Made by a program: the position numbers and the translations under genes. The notes under the pieces were generated by a model that ran no database searches, was not told where the DNA came from, and saw only the letters and a program-made list of their open reading frames with translations. From JBQTIQ01 sp052387955 (GTDB lineage: Bacteria > Actinomycetota > Acidimicrobiia > Acidimicrobiales > JACDCH01): a stretch of DNA of 54,139 nt. Shown one piece after another: positions 19,319-27,891 of the stretch. Location of the stretch: positions 1-54,139 of the forward strand of contig JBQTIQ010000048.1 of the NCBI GenBank assembly GCA_052387955.1, written 5' to 3'. Numbering within the stretch: the first letter of the stretch is position 1; every line of letters begins with the position of its first letter.

Positions 19319-21100
19319 CTACTCGATCACGACGACGACGTCACCGGTGCCGACCGACTGGCCCGGCTCGACCCGGACCTCGGTCACGGTGCCACCGGTG
19401 TCGGCGTTGATGTTGTTCTCCATCTTCATGGCCTCGAGCACGCATACGGCCTGGCCCGCCTCGACCGAGTCGCCTTCGGCCACCAGCACCTTGACGATCG
19501 TGCCCTGCATCGGGACCACCACCGTGCCTTTGCCGGCGCCGCCGCCGGCGTTGGCCGCGGCGGCCGTCCGCTTGGGACGGGCGGCGGCGGGCCGGGGACC
19601 GGCCGGGCCGGCGGCGGGCTCGGGCACCCACAGCGAGACCGCGTAGCGCCGGCCGTTGACCTCGACGTCGACGTCGCGGCGCACCTTCGGCTCCTCGCCG
19701 TCGGTGCCTCCGTCGGCCGGCGGCGGGGGGGAAGGGGGGGCCTGGACCGAGGACAGGTCGAGGGTGTCCTCCACCCAACGGGTCGAGTGCGTGGCGGCGG
19801 CGAAGTCGGGGTGCGACAGGATCGCCACGTCGGCCGGGACCGTGGTGGCCACGCCCTCCACCTGCATCTCGGACAGGGCACGGCGCATGCGGGCGATCGC
19901 CGTGGCCCGGTCGGCACCCCACACGATCAGCTTGCCGATCAGGTTGTCGTAGTACTGGCTGACCTGGTCGCCCGACTCGTAGCCACCGTCCCAGCGCACG
20001 CCGAAACCCTGCGGCGCCCGCAGCCTGGTGATGAGGCCCGGTGAGGGCAGGAACCGCCCGCCGGCTGGGTCCTCGGCGTTGATGCGGACCTCGATGGCGT
20101 GGCCCCGTCGGCCGGCGGCGACGTCGGCCTGGGTGAACGAGAGCGGCTCGCCGGCGGCCACCCGGAGCTGCTCGGCCACCAGGTCGAGCCCGCTGACCAT
20201 CTCGGTGACGGGGTGCTCCACCTGGAGACGGGTGTTCATCTCGAGGAAGTAGAACTCGCCGTCCTGGTACAGGAACTCGACGGTGCCGGCGTTCACGTAG
20301 CCGCAGGCCTGGGCCACCTTCACGGCGGCGGCGCCCATGGCCTGGCGGGTCTCGTCGGGGAACTCGGGTGCCGGGGACTCCTCGACCAGCTTCTGGTGCC
20401 GGCGCTGGGCCGAGCAGTCCCGTTCGCCGATCCACACGCCGTTGCCATGCGAGTCGCAGAAGACCTGCATCTCGACGTGGCGGGGCCACGTCAGGTACCG
20501 CTCGACGTAGCACTCGGACCGGCCGAAGCCGGCTTGGGCCTCGGAGCCGGCCGACTCGAGCGCGGCGGCCGCCTCCGGTCCCGACTGCACCACCCTCATG
20601 CCCCGCCCGCCGCCGCCGAACGCGGCCTTGATGGCCACCGGCCACCCGTGCTCGTCGCCGAAGGCCACTACCTCGTCGGCCGACGTCAGGAACTCCGTCG
20701 TGCCCGGGACGCCGGCGACTCCCGCCCGCTCGGCCGCGATCCGCGACGACACCTTGTCGCCCATGACCTCGATGGCCTCGGGCGGCGGCCCGATGAAGGC
20801 CACCCCGATGTCGGCGATGGCCCGGGCGAAATCGGTGTTCTCGGAAAAGAAGCCGTAGCCGGGGTGCACCGCCTCGGCCCCGGAGCGTTCGACGATCTCC
20901 AGGATCGTGGCCGAGTTCAGGTACGATTCGGCGGCGGTGCGGCCACCGAGGGCGTAGGCCTCGTCGGCCATACGCACGTGCAGCGCATTCCGGTCGAGCT
21001 CGGAGTAGACGGCGACCGAGGTGATGCCGAGATCCCGGCAGGCCCGGATGACCCGCACTGCGATCTCGCCCCGGTTGGCGATCAGGACCTTGGTGAACAC
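19319..21100 (-). CDS. Acyl-CoA carboxylase alpha subunit (biotin carboxylase + BCCP)
   Basis: 593 aa. Residues 1-450 are a biotin carboxylase: ATP-grasp lid AAFGGGGRGMRVV, WIGERDCSAQRRHQKLVEE, and FLEMNTRLQVEHPVTEMVSG. A Pro/Ala linker leads to a biotin carboxyl carrier domain with the biotinylated lysine in EAMKMEN near the C-terminus. This is the actinobacterial AccA3/PccA arrangement, carboxylating biotin for acetyl- or propionyl-CoA carboxylase. A carboxyltransferase subunit is at 49951-51294. The start is GTG at 21100, only 18 bp from the divergent biotin ligase start. Confidence 0.93.
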   Translation of the reverse strand: MFTKVLIANRGEIAVRVIRACRDLGITSVAVYSELDRNALHVRMADEAYALGGRTAAESYLNSATILEIVERSGAEAVHPGYGFFSENTDFARAIADIGVAFIGPPPEAIEVMGDKVSSRIAAERAGVAGVPGTTEFLTSADEVVAFGDEHGWPVAIKAAFGGGGRGMRVVQSGPEAAAALESAGSEAQAGFGRSECYVERYLTWPRHVEMQVFCDSHGNGVWIGERDCSAQRRHQKLVEESPAPEFPDETRQAMGAAAVKVAQACGYVNAGTVEFLYQDGEFYFLEMNTRLQVEHPVTEMVSGLDLVAEQLRVAAGEPLSFTQADVAAGRRGHAIEVRINAEDPAGGRFLPSPGLITRLRAPQGFGVRWDGGYESGDQVSQYYDNLIGKLIVWGADRATAIARMRRALSEMQVEGVATTVPADVAILSHPDFAAATHSTRWVEDTLDLSSVQAPPSPPPPADGGTDGEEPKVRRDVDVEVNGRRYAVSLWVPEPAAGPAGPRPAAARPKRTAAAANAGGGAGKGTVVVPMQGTIVKVLVAEGDSVEAGQAVCVLEAMKMENNINADTGGTVTEVRVEPGQSVGTGDVVVVIE

Positions 21101-21118
21101 TCCTAATGTCTAGCGTTC
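21101..21118. promoter_or_regulatory. 18-bp divergent start region shared by the carboxylase and biotin ligase genes
   Basis: The two GTG codons face away from each other with only 18 bp between. On the plus strand TAATGT (21104-21109) sits 9 nt before the biotin ligase GTG. On the minus strand TAGACA lies about 6 nt before the carboxylase GTG. Both mRNAs would be leaderless and each promoter would extend into the other gene. No Shine-Dalgarno fits for either. Confidence 0.5.
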
Positions 21119-21949
21119 GTGCCTGGGGACCTTGCCAGACGGCGCCTCATCGGCTCCCGGTTCGCCGACGTGCGCTGGGTGCCCGAGACGGGCTCGACCA
21201 ACGTCGACGCCATGGTCCTGGCCCGCGACGGGGAGCCCGAAGGGATCGTGATCGTCGCCGACCACCAGCGCGACGGCCGGGGCCGGGGCGCCCGGCGGTG
21301 GGAGTCGGCCCCTCGCCAGGCGCTGCTGGCCTCGGTGCTGTTGCGGCCGCCGGCGGGGGTGGCGCCGCTGTGCACCATGGCCCTGGCGGTGGCCGCCGCC
21401 GCCGCCACCGAGGACTGCGCCGGCGTCGTCCCAGGGCTCAAGTGGCCCAACGACCTGGTGTGGCCGGGCGACGGGAGTGGGCCGGACCGCAAGCTGGCCG
21501 GCATCCTGGCCGAGGCCGACTGGCCCGCCCGCAGCGCCATGAGCGGGGGATGGTCGCCGGCGCCGGCGTGGGAACGGATGGTTGTGGTGGCCGGCATCGG
21601 GTTCAACCTCCACACCTTCGGCCTGCCCCCCGAGGTGACCGAGGGCGCCGTCGCCCTCGACGAGCTGACGCCGGCGCCGGTCGACGCCGAGGCGCTGCTC
21701 ATCTCGCTGCTCGGCCACCTCGAGGCGAGGTACCAGGCTCTGGTGAGCAGCGGCGACCCCCTCCCCTTGTTGTCGGAGTGGAGGGCACGCTCGGCCACCA
21801 TCGGCCGGCGGGTGCGGGTCGACCTCGGACGCCACGACGTGGAAGGCACCGCCGTCGACGTCACCGAGGCCGGGCACCTCGTGGTCCGGACCCTGGAAGG
21901 CGCACTCCGCACGCTCGCAGTCGGCGACGTCATCCACTTGCGCTACTAG
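21119..21949 (+). CDS. birA: Biotin--[acetyl-CoA-carboxylase] ligase, monofunctional
   Basis: 276 aa. Attaches biotin to the carrier lysine encoded by the divergent gene. The catalytic domain starts at once with ETGSTNVDAM, followed by the biotinyl-AMP loop GRGRGARRWES, KWPNDLVW, RKLAGIL and GIGFN. The C-terminal SH3-like domain is present (RVRVDLGRHDVEGTAVDV). No N-terminal winged helix precedes it, so it is the class I enzyme without repressor function. An insertion of about 20 residues (ADWPARSAMSGGWSPAPAWE) separates the KLAGIL and GIGFN strands. Confidence 0.92.
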   Translation: MPGDLARRRLIGSRFADVRWVPETGSTNVDAMVLARDGEPEGIVIVADHQRDGRGRGARRWESAPRQALLASVLLRPPAGVAPLCTMALAVAAAAATEDCAGVVPGLKWPNDLVWPGDGSGPDRKLAGILAEADWPARSAMSGGWSPAPAWERMVVVAGIGFNLHTFGLPPEVTEGAVALDELTPAPVDAEALLISLLGHLEARYQALVSSGDPLPLLSEWRARSATIGRRVRVDLGRHDVEGTAVDVTEAGHLVVRTLEGALRTLAVGDVIHLRY

Positions 21950-21991
21950 CTGTCTGCTGCGGGCGTCGCTTCGCTCCTGCCTCCGCAGACT

Positions 21992-22023
21992 GTCGCCGGC
22001 GGCCTCGCGGCCGCGACGGCGAC
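21992..22023. terminator. Bidirectional hairpin between birA and pabC
   Basis: GTCGCCG-GCGGCC, loop TCGC, GGCCGC-GA-CGGCGAC: a 13-bp interrupted stem between convergent genes. A second, shorter hairpin (GTCTGC / GCAGAC, 21952-21990) precedes it. No U-tail. Confidence 0.6.
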
Positions 22024-22086
22024 GCGTCGGTACGGGGCACCGATGGGCGTACCTATGGATGTCGTCGTGCGCCGGCGAGGCGCGCC

Positions 22087-22935
22087 TCAGGGGTCGAGGG
22101 TCCGGGTCTCCACGCCGGCGAGGGCATGGGCGGCGGCGGCGGTGAGCGGGCCCGCGCACATCGGCAGGGCCCGGCCGTCCACCGATTCGACCGGGTGCAC
22201 GTCGCGGGTGGAAGAGGTGACGAACACCTCGTCGGCCGACACCAGCCGGTCCATGGCGATGTCGTCCTCCTCGGCCGCCCCCAGTTCCAGCACCAGGTCG
22301 CGGGTCACGCCGGCCAGGCATCCCGACGACAGCGGCGGCGTCACCAGCCGGCCGCCGAAGGCGACGAAGACGTTGGTCCCGGTCCCCTCGCACAGCCAGC
22401 CGGCGGTGTTGGCGAACAGTGCCTCGCCACAGCCCCGCTCCCTCGCCCACGCCAGCGCCACCACGTTCTCGGCGTAGGACGTCGTCTTGAGCCCCGCCAG
22501 CGGGCTGCGCTCGTTGCGGGCCCAGGGGCACACCGCCACCCGCTCGGTCAAAGGCCACACCGTCGCCGGCCCGGTGATGAGGGTCACGGTGGGCACGGCG
22601 TCGCCCCGGCCCGATCCCAGCGGGCCGGCGCCGCTGGTGACGGTCAGGCGTAGGCGTCCGACCTCGGGGCCGTTGGCCTCGATGACCTCGGCGATGCCGT
22701 CGCGCAGCCCGGGCTCGTCGGGCATGGCGATGCCGAGGCCGGCGAGCGAGCGGGCCAGGCGGCGCATGTGCCGGGTGAGGGCGAAGGGCACGCCGCCGAT
22801 GACCTTCATCGTCTCGAAGGCACCGTCGCCCACCACGAGGCCATGGTCGAGTGGGGAGACCCGGGCCTCGTCGGTCCCGTAGAGCGTGCCGTTGACCCAC
22901 ACGAGGGCCGGCGCCGGCGTGGGCTCGACCGTCAC
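22087..22935 (-). CDS. pabC: Aminodeoxychorismate lyase-like class IV aminotransferase
   Basis: 282-aa PLP-dependent fold-type IV protein. The Schiff-base lysine is in LAGLKTTSYAENVVAL; the cofactor-binding segment is ALFANTAGWLCEGTGTNVFV. Adjacent to pabB, the likely reaction is aminodeoxychorismate to 4-aminobenzoate and pyruvate for folate. A branched-chain or D-amino-acid aminotransferase role cannot be ruled out by motif alone. The GTG start at 22935 overlaps the pabB stop (GTGA), indicating coupling. Confidence 0.82.
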   Translation of the reverse strand: MTVEPTPAPALVWVNGTLYGTDEARVSPLDHGLVVGDGAFETMKVIGGVPFALTRHMRRLARSLAGLGIAMPDEPGLRDGIAEVIEANGPEVGRLRLTVTSGAGPLGSGRGDAVPTVTLITGPATVWPLTERVAVCPWARNERSPLAGLKTTSYAENVVALAWARERGCGEALFANTAGWLCEGTGTNVFVAFGGRLVTPPLSSGCLAGVTRDLVLELGAAEEDDIAMDRLVSADEVFVTSSTRDVHPVESVDGRALPMCAGPLTAAAAHALAGVETRTLDP

Positions 22936-23984
22936 CGGTGTACACCCGTCCCGGGGCTGCTGACCGGTTGCCCGCTGGCCACCCGCAGCAGGCGCCTCGC
23001 CTTCAGCTCGGTCTCGGCCCATTCGCCGGCCGGCGTGGAGTCCCACGTGATCGCGCCGCCGGTGCCGAGATGGACCATGCCATCATCCAACCAGAACGTG
23101 CGGATGCCCACGTTGAGCTCGCCCTCGGCGTTGTCGGCGTCGACCCAACCGATGGCGCCGCAGTACGGCCCCCGGGGGACCGGTTCGAGCCGGGCGATGA
23201 ACTTCAGCGCCGCCAGTTTCGGGGCACCGGTGACCGACCCCGGGGGGAAGGTGGCGGCGATCGTGTCCGCCCACCCGACACCGGGGCGCAGCCGGCCCCG
23301 CACCGTCGACACCAGATGGAAGAGCCCGGGATGGGCCTCGACCGACCACAGCGCCGGCACCGAGACCGAGCCGACCTCGCACACCCGGCCCAGGTCGTTG
23401 CGGACCAGGTCGACGATCATGACGTTCTCGGCCCGGTCTTTGGGGGTGAAACCGTCGAGGCGGGAGGCCGTCCCCTTTATCGGCGCCGACTCGACCAAGG
23501 CCCCTCGCCGGCGCAGGAACAGTTCGGGGGACGCCGATGCGACGTGCACCCCCTGCGCCGGCAGGCGTACCACAGCCGAGAACGGGGCCGGGTTGCCGTC
23601 GGCCAGGGCCGCCCCGAGGGCGGCCACGTCGGCGCCAGGCGGCAGGGGTGCCGACAGCCTGCGGGTCAGGTTCACCTGGTACACCGCTCCGGCGGCTATG
23701 CCGTCCCGGATGACGGCTACACCGGCACAGAAGGCGTCGACGGCGAGCGACGTCGACCACCTCTGGGGGGCTGGTCCCAGCCACGGCGGGCCCGGCCAGC
23801 GCCGGGCGGGACGGACGTTGTCGAACCGGGCGCACACCGCCGCCCCCTCGAAGCTCAGCACCACCGCCCAAACGCCGGCCGAGTCCAACGCGGCCAGGTC
23901 GTCGGTGACGTCGACCAACCCGGTGAGCAGCCGGTTGCCGACGACCGCCAGCGCCGGCGCCGTCAACGGCCGGCAGCCGGCCAA
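22932..23984 (-). CDS. pabB: Aminodeoxychorismate synthase component I (chorismate-binding enzyme)
   Basis: About 350 aa, with the chorismate-binding domain in the C-terminal 260 residues: AGAVYQVNLTRRL, SASPELFLRR, PIKGTASR, NVMIVDLVRNDLGR, VSTVRGRLRPG, FPPGSVTGAPK and GAIGWVDADNAEGELNVGIR. Makes 4-amino-4-deoxychorismate with a PabA glutaminase, which is not in the window. Shorter than typical PabB (about 450 aa) because the N-terminal domain is reduced. No ATG fits. TTG at 23984 or 23966 are candidate starts, and the frame is open far upstream through the 60-bp repeats, so the N-terminus is uncertain. Confidence 0.85.
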   Translation of the reverse strand: MAGCRPLTAPALAVVGNRLLTGLVDVTDDLAALDSAGVWAVVLSFEGAAVCARFDNVRPARRWPGPPWLGPAPQRWSTSLAVDAFCAGVAVIRDGIAAGAVYQVNLTRRLSAPLPPGADVAALGAALADGNPAPFSAVVRLPAQGVHVASASPELFLRRRGALVESAPIKGTASRLDGFTPKDRAENVMIVDLVRNDLGRVCEVGSVSVPALWSVEAHPGLFHLVSTVRGRLRPGVGWADTIAATFPPGSVTGAPKLAALKFIARLEPVPRGPYCGAIGWVDADNAEGELNVGIRTFWLDDGMVHLGTGGAITWDSTPAGEWAETELKARRLLRVASGQPVSSPGTGVHR

Positions 23985-24000
23985 CCGGCCGGCGCCGCCC

Positions 24001-24180
24001 CCGACGATCGTGCATCGACGGTCGGGGTGTGACGGGCGATGCCCGTTGGTCGCCGGGGTCGGGACGGTCGTGCGTTGATCGTCGTGGTGTGACGGGCGAT
24101 GCCCGTTCGCGGCCGGGCCCGGCTCGGCCGTGCATCGGGCGCTGGACGGCAACCGGCGATGCCCGATCGTCCCTGGTGGC
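24001..24180. repeat. Three tandem 60-bp repeats between pabB and an acyl-CoA dehydrogenase
   Basis: Units 24001-24060, 24061-24120 and 24121-24180. Units 1 and 2 share GTGTGACGGGCGATGCCCGTT at the same phase; all three contain TCGTGC / CCGTGC near position 8 and GGCGATGCCCG. Each carries a small hairpin (CGGGC-GAT-GCCCG in two, less perfect in the third). The period is a multiple of three, so all frames stay open and read as a 20-aa repeat. I consider it non-coding. Confidence 0.8.
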
Positions 24181-24221
24181 GGTGGGGGCGGGCCGACGTC
24201 ATCGTGCGCGAGCGTAGGGCC

Positions 24222-25367
24222 ATGCACTTCGAGCACAGCCCCGACCAGGAGGCGTTCCGGGCCGTGGTGCGCGACTTCGCCGAACGCGAGATCGCCCCTC
24301 ACGCGGCCGAATGGGACCGCGATCACACGTTCCCGCTCCCGGTGGTGCGGGCGATGGGAGACCTCGGCCTCTTCGGCCTGCCCTTCCCCGAGGAGTACGG
24401 CGGCGGTGGCGGCGACCTCACCACGTTGTGCGTCGCCATCGAGGAGCTGGCCCGGGTCGACCACTCCCTGGCCATCACGCTGGAAGCCGGCGTCGGCCTC
24501 GGCGCCAATCCCCTCCATCGCTTCGGCACCGAGGAACAGAAGCAGCGCTGGCTGCCCGACCTGTGCGCCGGCCGGGCGCTCGGCGCCTTCGGGTTGACCG
24601 AGCCCGAGGCCGGTAGTGACGCCGCCGGCACCCGGACCCGGGCGGTGCTGGACGAGAGCGCCGGCGAGTGGGTCATCGACGGTGAGAAGGCGTTCATCAC
24701 CAACTCCGGGACGCAGATCACGTCGATCGTCACCGTGACCGCCCGCACCGGGCCGGGCGAGATCTCCGCCATCATCGTGCCCGCGGGCACACCGGGGTTC
24801 GAGGTCCAGCCCGGCTACCGCAAGCTGGGCTGGCATGCGTCGGACACCCACGGTCTCACCTTCACCGGGTGCCGGGTCCCGGCCGGCAACCTGCTGGGGG
24901 AGCGGGGCCGTGGTTTCGCCCAGTTCCTCGAGATCCTCGACGAGGGCCGAGTGGCGATCGCCGCCCTCGCCGTCGGTGCCGTCCAAGGGTGCCTCGAGCA
25001 CGCCACCCGCTACGCCGGCGAGCGCCATGCCTTCGGCCGTCCGATCGGCGCCAACCAGGCGGTGGCGTTCAAGTGCGCCGACCTGGCGGTCATGGCCGAG
25101 AGCGCCCGGCTCCTCACCTACAAGGCGGCGTGGCTGCGCGACACCGGCCAGCCCTTCACCCAGGCGGCGGCGATGGCCAAGCTGTTCGCCACCGAAGCGG
25201 CCGTCGACGCCACCCGGGCGGCGACGCAGATCTTCGGCGGGTACGGCTTCATCGACGAGACACCCGTGGCCCGCTTCTACCGCGACGCCAAGGTCCTCGA
25301 GATCGGCGAGGGCACCAGCGAGGTCCAGCGTCTCGTCATCAGCCGCCGCCTCGGCCTGCCGTGCTAG
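24222..25367 (+). CDS. Acyl-CoA dehydrogenase
   Basis: 381-aa flavoenzyme oxidising acyl-CoA to enoyl-CoA and passing electrons to ETF. It starts MHFEHSPDQEAFRAVVRDF. FAD/substrate motifs are FGLTEPEAGSDAAGTRT and WVIDGEKAFITNSG. The catalytic glutamate follows the usual short-chain pattern, YRDAKVLEIGEGTSEVQRL. Chain-length preference cannot be told. A GTG 18 bp upstream (24204) is an alternative start. The tandem 60-bp repeats lie just upstream and may be regulatory. A dispersed repeat begins two nt after the stop codon. Confidence 0.92.
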   Translation: MHFEHSPDQEAFRAVVRDFAEREIAPHAAEWDRDHTFPLPVVRAMGDLGLFGLPFPEEYGGGGGDLTTLCVAIEELARVDHSLAITLEAGVGLGANPLHRFGTEEQKQRWLPDLCAGRALGAFGLTEPEAGSDAAGTRTRAVLDESAGEWVIDGEKAFITNSGTQITSIVTVTARTGPGEISAIIVPAGTPGFEVQPGYRKLGWHASDTHGLTFTGCRVPAGNLLGERGRGFAQFLEILDEGRVAIAALAVGAVQGCLEHATRYAGERHAFGRPIGANQAVAFKCADLAVMAESARLLTYKAAWLRDTGQPFTQAAAMAKLFATEAAVDATRAATQIFGGYGFIDETPVARFYRDAKVLEIGEGTSEVQRLVISRRLGLPC

Positions 25368-25369
25368 CT

Positions 25370-25546
25370 GCGTTCCCCGGCCACGCAGGCCGTGCTGGGC
25401 CGCGCCTGCGCTGGCGCTCCGGCGCTTGCGTGGTGGCTGTGCGGGCTGCGTGCCCGTCCTCACAGGCGGTGTCGGGCCGCGTCTGCGCTGGCGCTCCGGC
25501 GCTGGTGTTGGTGGCTGTGCTGATTGCGTTCCCCGGCGCCGCGGGC
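25370..25546 (+). repeat. Dispersed ~66-bp element, locus A, with a second degenerate unit
   Basis: The first unit begins GCGTTCCCCGGCCACGCAGG and continues to CTGCGCTGGCGCTCCGGCGCT. A second unit 77 bp later repeats GGGCCGCGTCTGCGCTGGCG, and a third partial GCGTTCCCCGGC is at 25525. Related copies are at 32706-32771 and 49703-49948 (both reverse) and 52503-52586. This fills most of the gap before ugd. Confidence 0.75.
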
Positions 25547-25612
25547 CGGTCGCGCTACCTTCCCGGGACCGGGTGGGGATCCCGAGGCCCGTGAGGACGT
25601 GAACGAGGACTG

Positions 25613-26911
25613 ATGGCCGGCCACATCACCGTCGTGGGTTGCGGTTATGTCGGGCTCACCACCGGCGCCTGCTTCGCCCATCTGGGCCACGGCGTGACCT
25701 GCGCCGACATCGACCCCGAACGGGTCGCCAGCCTGCAGCGGGGCGAAATGCCGATCCTCGAGGCCGGGCTCGAGAACCTGGTGAAGGAGGGCGTGCACGG
25801 CGAGCGGCTGTCGTTCTGTGTCGGCGCCGCCGGCCCCGCGGCCGAGAGCGAGTTCGTGTACCTGTGCGTCCCGACCCCCCAGTCTCCCGACGGCTCGGCC
25901 GACCTGAGCTTCATCGAGGCCGCCGCCGCCGAGATCGGGCCGGTGCTGGCGCCCGAGACGATCGTGGTCACCAAGTCGACCGTTCCCGTCGGCTCGACCC
26001 GGGTGGTCGAGCGGGCGCTCGGGCGCGACGACGTGTTCGTCGTCTCCAATCCCGAGTTCCTGCGGGAGGGCTCGGCCGTGCACGACTTCCTCCATCCCGA
26101 CCGGATCGTGATCGGTGCCGACGACCAGGCCGCCGCCGTCCGGGTGGCAGCGCTGTTCCTCGGCATGGCCGCGCCGCTGATCGTCACCGACCCGGCGTCG
26201 GCCGAGACCATCAAGTACGCCAGCAACGCCTTCCTGGCCACCAAGATCAGCTTCGTCAACGCCATCGCCGCCGTCTGCGAAGCGGTGGGCGCCGACATGA
26301 ACGACGTCGTGCTGGGCATGGGCTACGACAAGCGCATCGGGCACGAGTTCCTACGGCCCGGCCCGGGATGGGGTGGGAGCTGTTTCCCCAAGGACTCCCG
26401 GGCCCTCATCCGGATCGCCGAAGGTGCCGGCTACGACTTCGACCTGCTGAAGGGGGTCGTGACCGTCAACGAGGAGCAGTTCGACCGGGTGGCCTCGAAG
26501 GCCGAGGAGCTCGTCGGGGGATCCCTGAAGGGCTGCTCGGTGGGGGTGTGGGGCCTCACCTTCAAGGCCCGGACCGACGACCTGCGCGACTCGCCGGCCC
26601 TGTCGGTCATCGAACGGCTGCGGGCGCGGGGGGCCTCGGTGCGGGCCTTCGACCCTGCGGTCGTCGAGCCGCTCGGCGCCCGGCGGGCGGCCATGCTGGA
26701 CGGCATCGAGCTCACGCAGGACCCCTACTCCGCCTGTGAGGGCGCCGACGTGCTGCTCGTCCTCACCGAGTGGGACGAGTTCAAGTGGCTCGACTTCGAC
26801 AAGGTGGCGGCGCTGATGGCCCGTCCCGCCGTCGTCGACGGGCGCAACCTGCTCGACCGGGAGGCCCTGCGCCGCCGGGGCTTCGAGTACCTCGGAGTCG
26901 GGCGGACGTGA
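25613..26911 (+). CDS. ugd: UDP-glucose 6-dehydrogenase
   Basis: 432 aa. Oxidises UDP-glucose to UDP-glucuronate with two NAD+. Rossmann motif VVGCGYVGLTTGACFAHLGH; VPTPQSPDGSADLS; STVPVGST; NPEFLREGSAVHDF; KYASNAFLATKISFVN. The catalytic cysteine is in GWGGSCFPKDSRAL, and the C-terminal domain has GLTFKARTDDLRDSP. It is the first gene of a plus-strand pair with the decarboxylase that uses its product. ATG at 25613 follows GAGGACT 3-9 nt upstream. Confidence 0.95.
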   Translation: MAGHITVVGCGYVGLTTGACFAHLGHGVTCADIDPERVASLQRGEMPILEAGLENLVKEGVHGERLSFCVGAAGPAAESEFVYLCVPTPQSPDGSADLSFIEAAAAEIGPVLAPETIVVTKSTVPVGSTRVVERALGRDDVFVVSNPEFLREGSAVHDFLHPDRIVIGADDQAAAVRVAALFLGMAAPLIVTDPASAETIKYASNAFLATKISFVNAIAAVCEAVGADMNDVVLGMGYDKRIGHEFLRPGPGWGGSCFPKDSRALIRIAEGAGYDFDLLKGVVTVNEEQFDRVASKAEELVGGSLKGCSVGVWGLTFKARTDDLRDSPALSVIERLRARGASVRAFDPAVVEPLGARRAAMLDGIELTQDPYSACEGADVLLVLTEWDEFKWLDFDKVAALMARPAVVDGRNLLDREALRRRGFEYLGVGRT

Positions 26912-26952
26912 GGACGATGCCGGCGTTCCCGCCGGCCCACGGAGACGACTGA

Positions 26953-27891
26953 GTGGCCCGGGTAGTGATCACCGGGGGCGCAGGCTTCCTCGGTTCGCAC
27001 CTGTGCGACGCGCTGGTGGCCCGGGGCGACCAGGTGGTCGTCCTCGACAACCTCGTGACCGGAGCGGTCGACAACATCGCCCATCTGTTCGGGGCCCCGG
27101 GCTTCGCCTTCGTGGAACAGGACGTGTCCGACTACGTGTGGGTCCCCGGCCCGGTCGACGTCGTGATGCACCTGGCCAGCCCGGCGTCGCCCAAGGACTA
27201 CCTGGAGATGCCGATCCAGACCCTCAAGGTCGGAAGCCTCGGCACCCACAACACGCTCGGGCTGGCCAAGGCCAAGGGGGCCAAGTACTTCCTGGCCTCG
27301 ACCAGCGAGGTGTACGGCGACCCCGACGTGCACCCGCAGCCCGAGAGCTATTGGGGCCACGTCAACCCGGTCGGGCCTCGAGGGGTGTACGACGAGGCCA
27401 AGCGGTTCGCCGAGGCGATGACGATGGCGTACCACCGTGCCCACGGCCTCGACGTGCGCATCGTGCGCATCTTCAACGTGTACGGCGAGCGCATGCGGCC
27501 CAAGGACGGACGGGTGGTCTCGAACTTCATCACCCAGGCCCTCGAGGGCAAGCCGCTCACGATCTACGGCGACGGCTCCCAGACTCGCAGCTTCTGCTAC
27601 GTGTCCGACGAGGTGCGGGGGTTCCTGGCCCTGCTCGACGCCGACCTCACCGGGCCCTGCAACATCGGCAATCCCGAGGAGTTCTCGGTGCGTGAGCTCG
27701 CCGACCTCGTGCTCGAGCTGACCGGTTCGGGATCGGAGGTCGTCCACGAGCCCCTGCCGGTCGACGATCCCGTCCAGCGCCAGCCGGACCTGACCCTCGC
27801 CCGTTCCGTGCTGTCGTGGGAGCCGACGGTCCCGCTGCGCGACGGCCTCGTCCGCACGATCCCCTCCATCAGGGCGGCGCTGGGGAGGTGA
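26953..27891 (+). CDS. uxs: UDP-glucuronate decarboxylase (UDP-xylose synthase)
   Basis: 312-aa extended short-chain dehydrogenase. NAD site TGGAGFLGSHLCDAL, catalytic pair in YDEAKR, serine in STSEVYGDP, and the UXS-type blocks VMHLASPASPKDYLEMPIQT, RGVYDEAKRFAEAMTMAYHR and RIFNVYGERMRPKDGRVVSN. It converts UDP-glucuronate, the product of the preceding gene, to UDP-xylose for a surface polysaccharide. GTG start follows GGAGACGACTGA. The 3' end overlaps the convergent glycosyltransferase gene by 23 bp. Confidence 0.92.
   Translation: MARVVITGGAGFLGSHLCDALVARGDQVVVLDNLVTGAVDNIAHLFGAPGFAFVEQDVSDYVWVPGPVDVVMHLASPASPKDYLEMPIQTLKVGSLGTHNTLGLAKAKGAKYFLASTSEVYGDPDVHPQPESYWGHVNPVGPRGVYDEAKRFAEAMTMAYHRAHGLDVRIVRIFNVYGERMRPKDGRVVSNFITQALEGKPLTIYGDGSQTRSFCYVSDEVRGFLALLDADLTGPCNIGNPEEFSVRELADLVLELTGSGSEVVHEPLPVDDPVQRQPDLTLARSVLSWEPTVPLRDGLVRTIPSIRAALGR

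Noticed and set aside
24001..24180. CRISPR array
   Set aside because: The 60-bp units are contiguous repeats without unique spacers of constant length and there are no cas genes.
25370..25612. Small protein gene reading AFPGHAGRA...
   Set aside because: The same peptide appears only because the DNA repeat recurs at four loci in both orientations; no start codon or ribosome binding site is conserved.
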